From: Pseudomonadota bacterium | Lineage (GTDB): Bacteria; Myxococcota_A; Polyangia; Haliangiales; Haliangiaceae | Direction: 5' to 3' | Assembly: GCA_022360315.1 (NCBI GenBank) | Contig: JAKSDA010000267.1 | Location: forward strand, 1-34,744 | DNA: 34,744 nucleotides | Shown: positions 33,145-34,744 of the stretch, one piece after another | Layout of the letters: every line of letters starts with the position of its first letter | Numbering within the stretch: position 1 is the first letter of the stretch | Notes under the pieces: model-generated | The model's input: the letters and a program-made list of their open reading frames with translations, nothing else | What the model was told of the DNA's origin: nothing | The model's database searches: none | Translations under genes and position numbers: made by a program

Positions 33145-33969
33145 GTGGTATTCTGCGCCCAGGTGGCTACGACTCGCGCACTCGCTCACGCTCCCTGGTC
33201 CGCGTCCAAAGTGCAGATGGCACTGCAGTGTCCGCGGCTCTTTCACTATCGCTATGTCGAGCGGGTCAAAGAACCCGAGACCATGCCCGAATTGCGGGTC
33301 GGCAAGGCCATCCACAGCGCGCTCGAGCAGATTTTGCTGGGCACACCCCTATTCGACGCGGTCGCCGAGGCCCGGCAGCAACTCGAGAGCGAGCGGGAGG
33401 TGGCCCGTTTCGACGCCATTGGCGTCGGCATACGCCCATTTGTCGAGCGCATCGACGAATTTCGCCGCCGCCGGCGCGTGCGTCGGCAGCTCATCGAGTT
33501 TCCTCTGGCCATGCGCGAGGACCTCACCACGACGACGTTTTACAACAGCGACGCGTTCTATCGCGGCATCCTGGACGTCGCCTACGTGTTTGACAGCGAC
33601 AACCTGGCCCTGGTCGATCACAAATCGGGTGTGCGCACCGGCCAGCGCACGATCGTCGAACAGCTCGAGGGCTATGCGGTCTTGGCAGCGGCGTATTTTC
33701 GCAATATTGGCCGCATCTGGCTGGGTATTCACTGGGTTGCTTCGGGTGTGCTCGAATGGGCCCGGCCGGTCAAGACCAGCGACGTCAACCAGCATTTTTT
33801 GCCCAGAGTGCTCGACAACATCGAGGCGGCGGCGCTGGCCATCGACGACGGGCCGCGCTCTCACCCGGGTTCGTGGTGCGAGCGATGCGCCTACCGCTCG
33901 ATCTGTCCGACCGGTCGAGAGCTCAGATTCGAGCCCGTCGACGACGACGAGCCCGAGCCGTGGATGTAG
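33145..33969 (+). CDS. RecB-family PD-(D/E)XK nuclease with Fe-S-type cysteines
   Basis: This 274-residue nuclease starts at a GTG with GGAAGG 8 bp upstream, 50 bp after rnhA, probably in the same operon. The order is: SASKVQMALQCPRLFHYRYVERV, with the first Cys; an Ile-His motif (VGKAIHSALE); the catalytic core RGILDVAYV followed by ALVDHKSG (Asp and Asp-x-Lys); a conserved Gln in EQLEGYA; and a C-terminal CERCAYRSICP. One N-terminal and three C-terminal cysteines match the iron-sulfur staple of AddB/Cas4-like nucleases. Probably a DNA exonuclease or end-processing enzyme; no helicase gene adjoins it. Confidence 0.88.
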   Translation: MVFCAQVATTRALAHAPWSASKVQMALQCPRLFHYRYVERVKEPETMPELRVGKAIHSALEQILLGTPLFDAVAEARQQLESEREVARFDAIGVGIRPFVERIDEFRRRRRVRRQLIEFPLAMREDLTTTTFYNSDAFYRGILDVAYVFDSDNLALVDHKSGVRTGQRTIVEQLEGYAVLAAAYFRNIGRIWLGIHWVASGVLEWARPVKTSDVNQHFLPRVLDNIEAAALAIDDGPRSHPGSWCERCAYRSICPTGRELRFEPVDDDEPEPWM

Positions 33970-34071
33970 AGGGGATGGGGCCGTTGCACGGCGCCGCAAC
34001 GAGAGATCTCGCATTGCCGTTGCTCGGCATCCTGGCGGCATGGTGTGGTTGTCATTGTTGCGGCATGATGC

Positions 34072-34233
34072 GAGCGGCTCATCGACGAGATAACAGTAAC
34101 GATGATCCCGATGATCCTCGGCTCGGGCATTCCCCTCTTCGCCGGGGTAAGGCAGCGGCGCCCCCTTGAACTCACCGGTGAGCGGCAGCTCGGCGGTGGT
34201 CTGGTGCAGCTCGATTACCGGCCCCGCGGGTGA
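34072..34233 (+). pseudogene. C-terminal remnant of a dihydrofolate reductase/RibD-C-like gene
   Basis: Reading from 34072, the 53 codons begin ERLIDEITVTMIPMILGSG, continue IPLFAGV and end GGGLVQLDYRPRG before TGA at 34231. This matches the last third of the DHFR-like/RibD C-terminal-domain family (the LIDE...IP.LLG.GIPLF...LVQ pattern). Two codons upstream of it is an in-frame TGA, and no matching N-terminal part is found back to the nuclease stop. The remnant is intact in frame, so loss of the 5' part may be recent. Family assignment is by pattern. Confidence 0.7.
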
Positions 34234-34259
34234 GGAGTGAGAACGAGGCCCAACGACCG

Positions 34260-34283
34260 GCAGATGCTATACAGTCTCACCTA
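34260..34283 (+). repeat. Copy 1 of a short repeat
   Basis: This 24-bp stretch differs at one position from copy 2 at 34368-34391, exactly 108 bp away. Its right part, TATACAGTCTCACCTA, also matches the inverted copy 3 at 34631-34654 with one mismatch. No gene lies in or near it. Confidence 0.8.
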
Positions 34284-34367
34284 AACGACCATGTTCCTCG
34301 ACGTCTGGATACCTACTACTCATCTAATGAGATGCAATCCAATGCACGCCGAGCAGAAAGTCGCCTA

Positions 34368-34391
34368 GCAGATGCTATACACTCTCACCTA
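34368..34391 (+). repeat. Copy 2 of the short repeat, carrying an insertion
   Basis: This copy ends directly at the CTAG (34389-34392) where the MITE-like element is inserted. It matches copy 1 over 24 bp with one mismatch. Its sequence resumes after the element at 34547 (CTAGTCCGAGA). Confidence 0.8.
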
Positions 34392-34392
34392 G

Positions 34393-34546
34393 CAGCGTTC
34401 GGGAAAAATCCCGAACGCCGCTACCATTATTGGGCAAAGCCCTCCGGCGGACTCCCGCCGGGCGCCCCATGTGCCCGAAATCGGCTAATCGCCACTCTCG
34501 GCCGGGACGCACGCAGATTCGGGAAAACGATTTTTCCCGAATGCTG
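34393..34546. mobile_element. 154-bp MITE-like element with CTAG target duplication
   Basis: The element is bounded by inverted ends: CAGCGTTCGGGAAAAATC at the left and, read inwards from the right, CAGCATTCGGGAAAAATC, which is one mismatch in 18. CTAG flanks both sides (34389-34392 and 34547-34550) as a target duplication. Removing the element and one CTAG recreates a sequence that survives, inverted, at 34631-34654. Each end is itself a hairpin (34395-34418 with a perfect 10-bp stem; 34517-34542 with a perfect 11-bp stem), and a third hairpin lies at 34445-34462. No coding capacity is seen, so movement would need a transposase elsewhere. A CTAG-like 4-bp duplication is compatible with IS5-type enzymes, but that is a guess. 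Confidence 0.75.
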
Positions 34547-34630
34547 CTAGTCCGAGATCCACGGAGCGACGCTGCAGTGCCTGCTCACGTACTACGTGCA
34601 CGCTCGCATCCGCCCTGTCTCGCCTGTGTC

Positions 34631-34654
34631 TCTCGGACTAGGTGAGTCTGTATA
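34631..34654 (-). repeat. Copy 3 of the short repeat (empty target site)
   Basis: Read on the minus strand this is TATACAGACTCACCTAG followed by TCCGAGA. It matches the joined flanks of the element at 34393-34546 at 22 of 24 positions, with a single CTAG (34638-34641). It therefore represents the uninterrupted form of the same repeat. It lies 12 bp before the terminal repeat. Confidence 0.75.
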
Positions 34655-34666
34655 TTCTACGTAGGT

Positions 34667-34744
34667 AAATAAGAGCCGGTCCAAAAACCTCGGACCGAGC
34701 CAGAGCGACGAGGCGCGCCGCCAGTGGGTGCGCGAGGAGTGGAG
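34667..34744. repeat. Right copy of the 78-bp inverted repeat
   Basis: This is the reverse complement of positions 69-146 with one mismatch, and it runs to the very last base of the window, so it may extend further. Between the DHFR-like remnant and this repeat there is no gene, only the short repeats and the MITE-like element. Confidence 0.9.

Noticed and set aside
34393..34546. Integron attC site
   Set aside because: Hairpins are present but the conserved attC core triplets and the asymmetric stem layout are not, and there is no integrase or cassette gene.
34230..34550. A 106-codon open frame on the plus strand in the repeat zone
   Set aside because: It runs through direct repeats and the hairpins of the MITE-like element, and the product has no protein-like pattern.

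Overview
The window looks like chromosomal DNA of a high-GC deltaproteobacterial-grade organism, most likely Myxococcota. This is inferred from protein style only: an eleven-gene complex I operon without nuoEFG, Ala/Arg-rich hypotheticals, PEGA-like and FGE-like membrane-associated proteins, tandem lipoproteins and an RNase HI with an extra N-terminal domain. No rRNA, tRNA or CRISPR array was seen. The two window ends carry the same sequence in inverted orientation (69-146 and 34667-34744, one mismatch in 78), so the window may be a whole contig that stops in a dispersed repeat.

Region 1 (182-10601, minus strand) is a respiratory complex I operon transcribed nuoA-B-C-D-H-I-J-K-L-M-N. Most neighbouring genes overlap by 4 bp or lie a few bases apart, and a candidate promoter sits upstream of nuoA. 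The NADH-input module nuoEFG is missing from its usual place between nuoD and nuoH. NuoI has a Lys/Glu/Ala tail built partly from four perfect 18-bp repeats.

Region 2 (10723-20036, minus strand) holds an Ala-rich hypothetical gene behind an AT-rich leader, a LysR regulator, a hybrid histidine kinase (HisKA, HATPase, two receivers, HPt), a Crp/Fnr regulator, a CPBP membrane protease, glutamine-dependent NAD synthetase and a quinone oxidoreductase-like enzyme.

Region 3 (20345-25893) is accessory and visibly rearranged. It contains an exported hypothetical, a broken gene whose intact end resembles a membrane-protein C-terminus, a two-gene unit (a membrane protein with an N-terminal effector-associated-domain-like region, and a PEGA-like membrane protein), an FGE/SUMF1-like gene that has lost its 5' end and carries a perfect 21-bp tandem duplication, an antirepressor-like fragment joined to it out of frame, and an unrecognised protein that may have lost its N-terminus.

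Region 4 (26029-33969) returns to ordinary genes: a glutaredoxin/A-type-carrier-like/rhodanese fusion, a FemAB-like protein, an arginase-family hydrolase, a three-gene unit with two paralogous lipoproteins and a small internally duplicated protein, and RNase HI followed by a RecB-like PD-(D/E)XK nuclease with Fe-S-type cysteines.

Region 5 (33970-34744) has no intact gene. It holds the C-terminal remnant of a dihydrofolate reductase/RibD-C-like gene and nested repeats. Among these is a 154-bp MITE-like element with inverted ends and a 4-bp CTAG target duplication; its empty target site survives nearby in inverted orientation. One end of the same element also forms the entire 30-bp spacer between two convergent genes at 28247-28283 and contains both of their stop codons.
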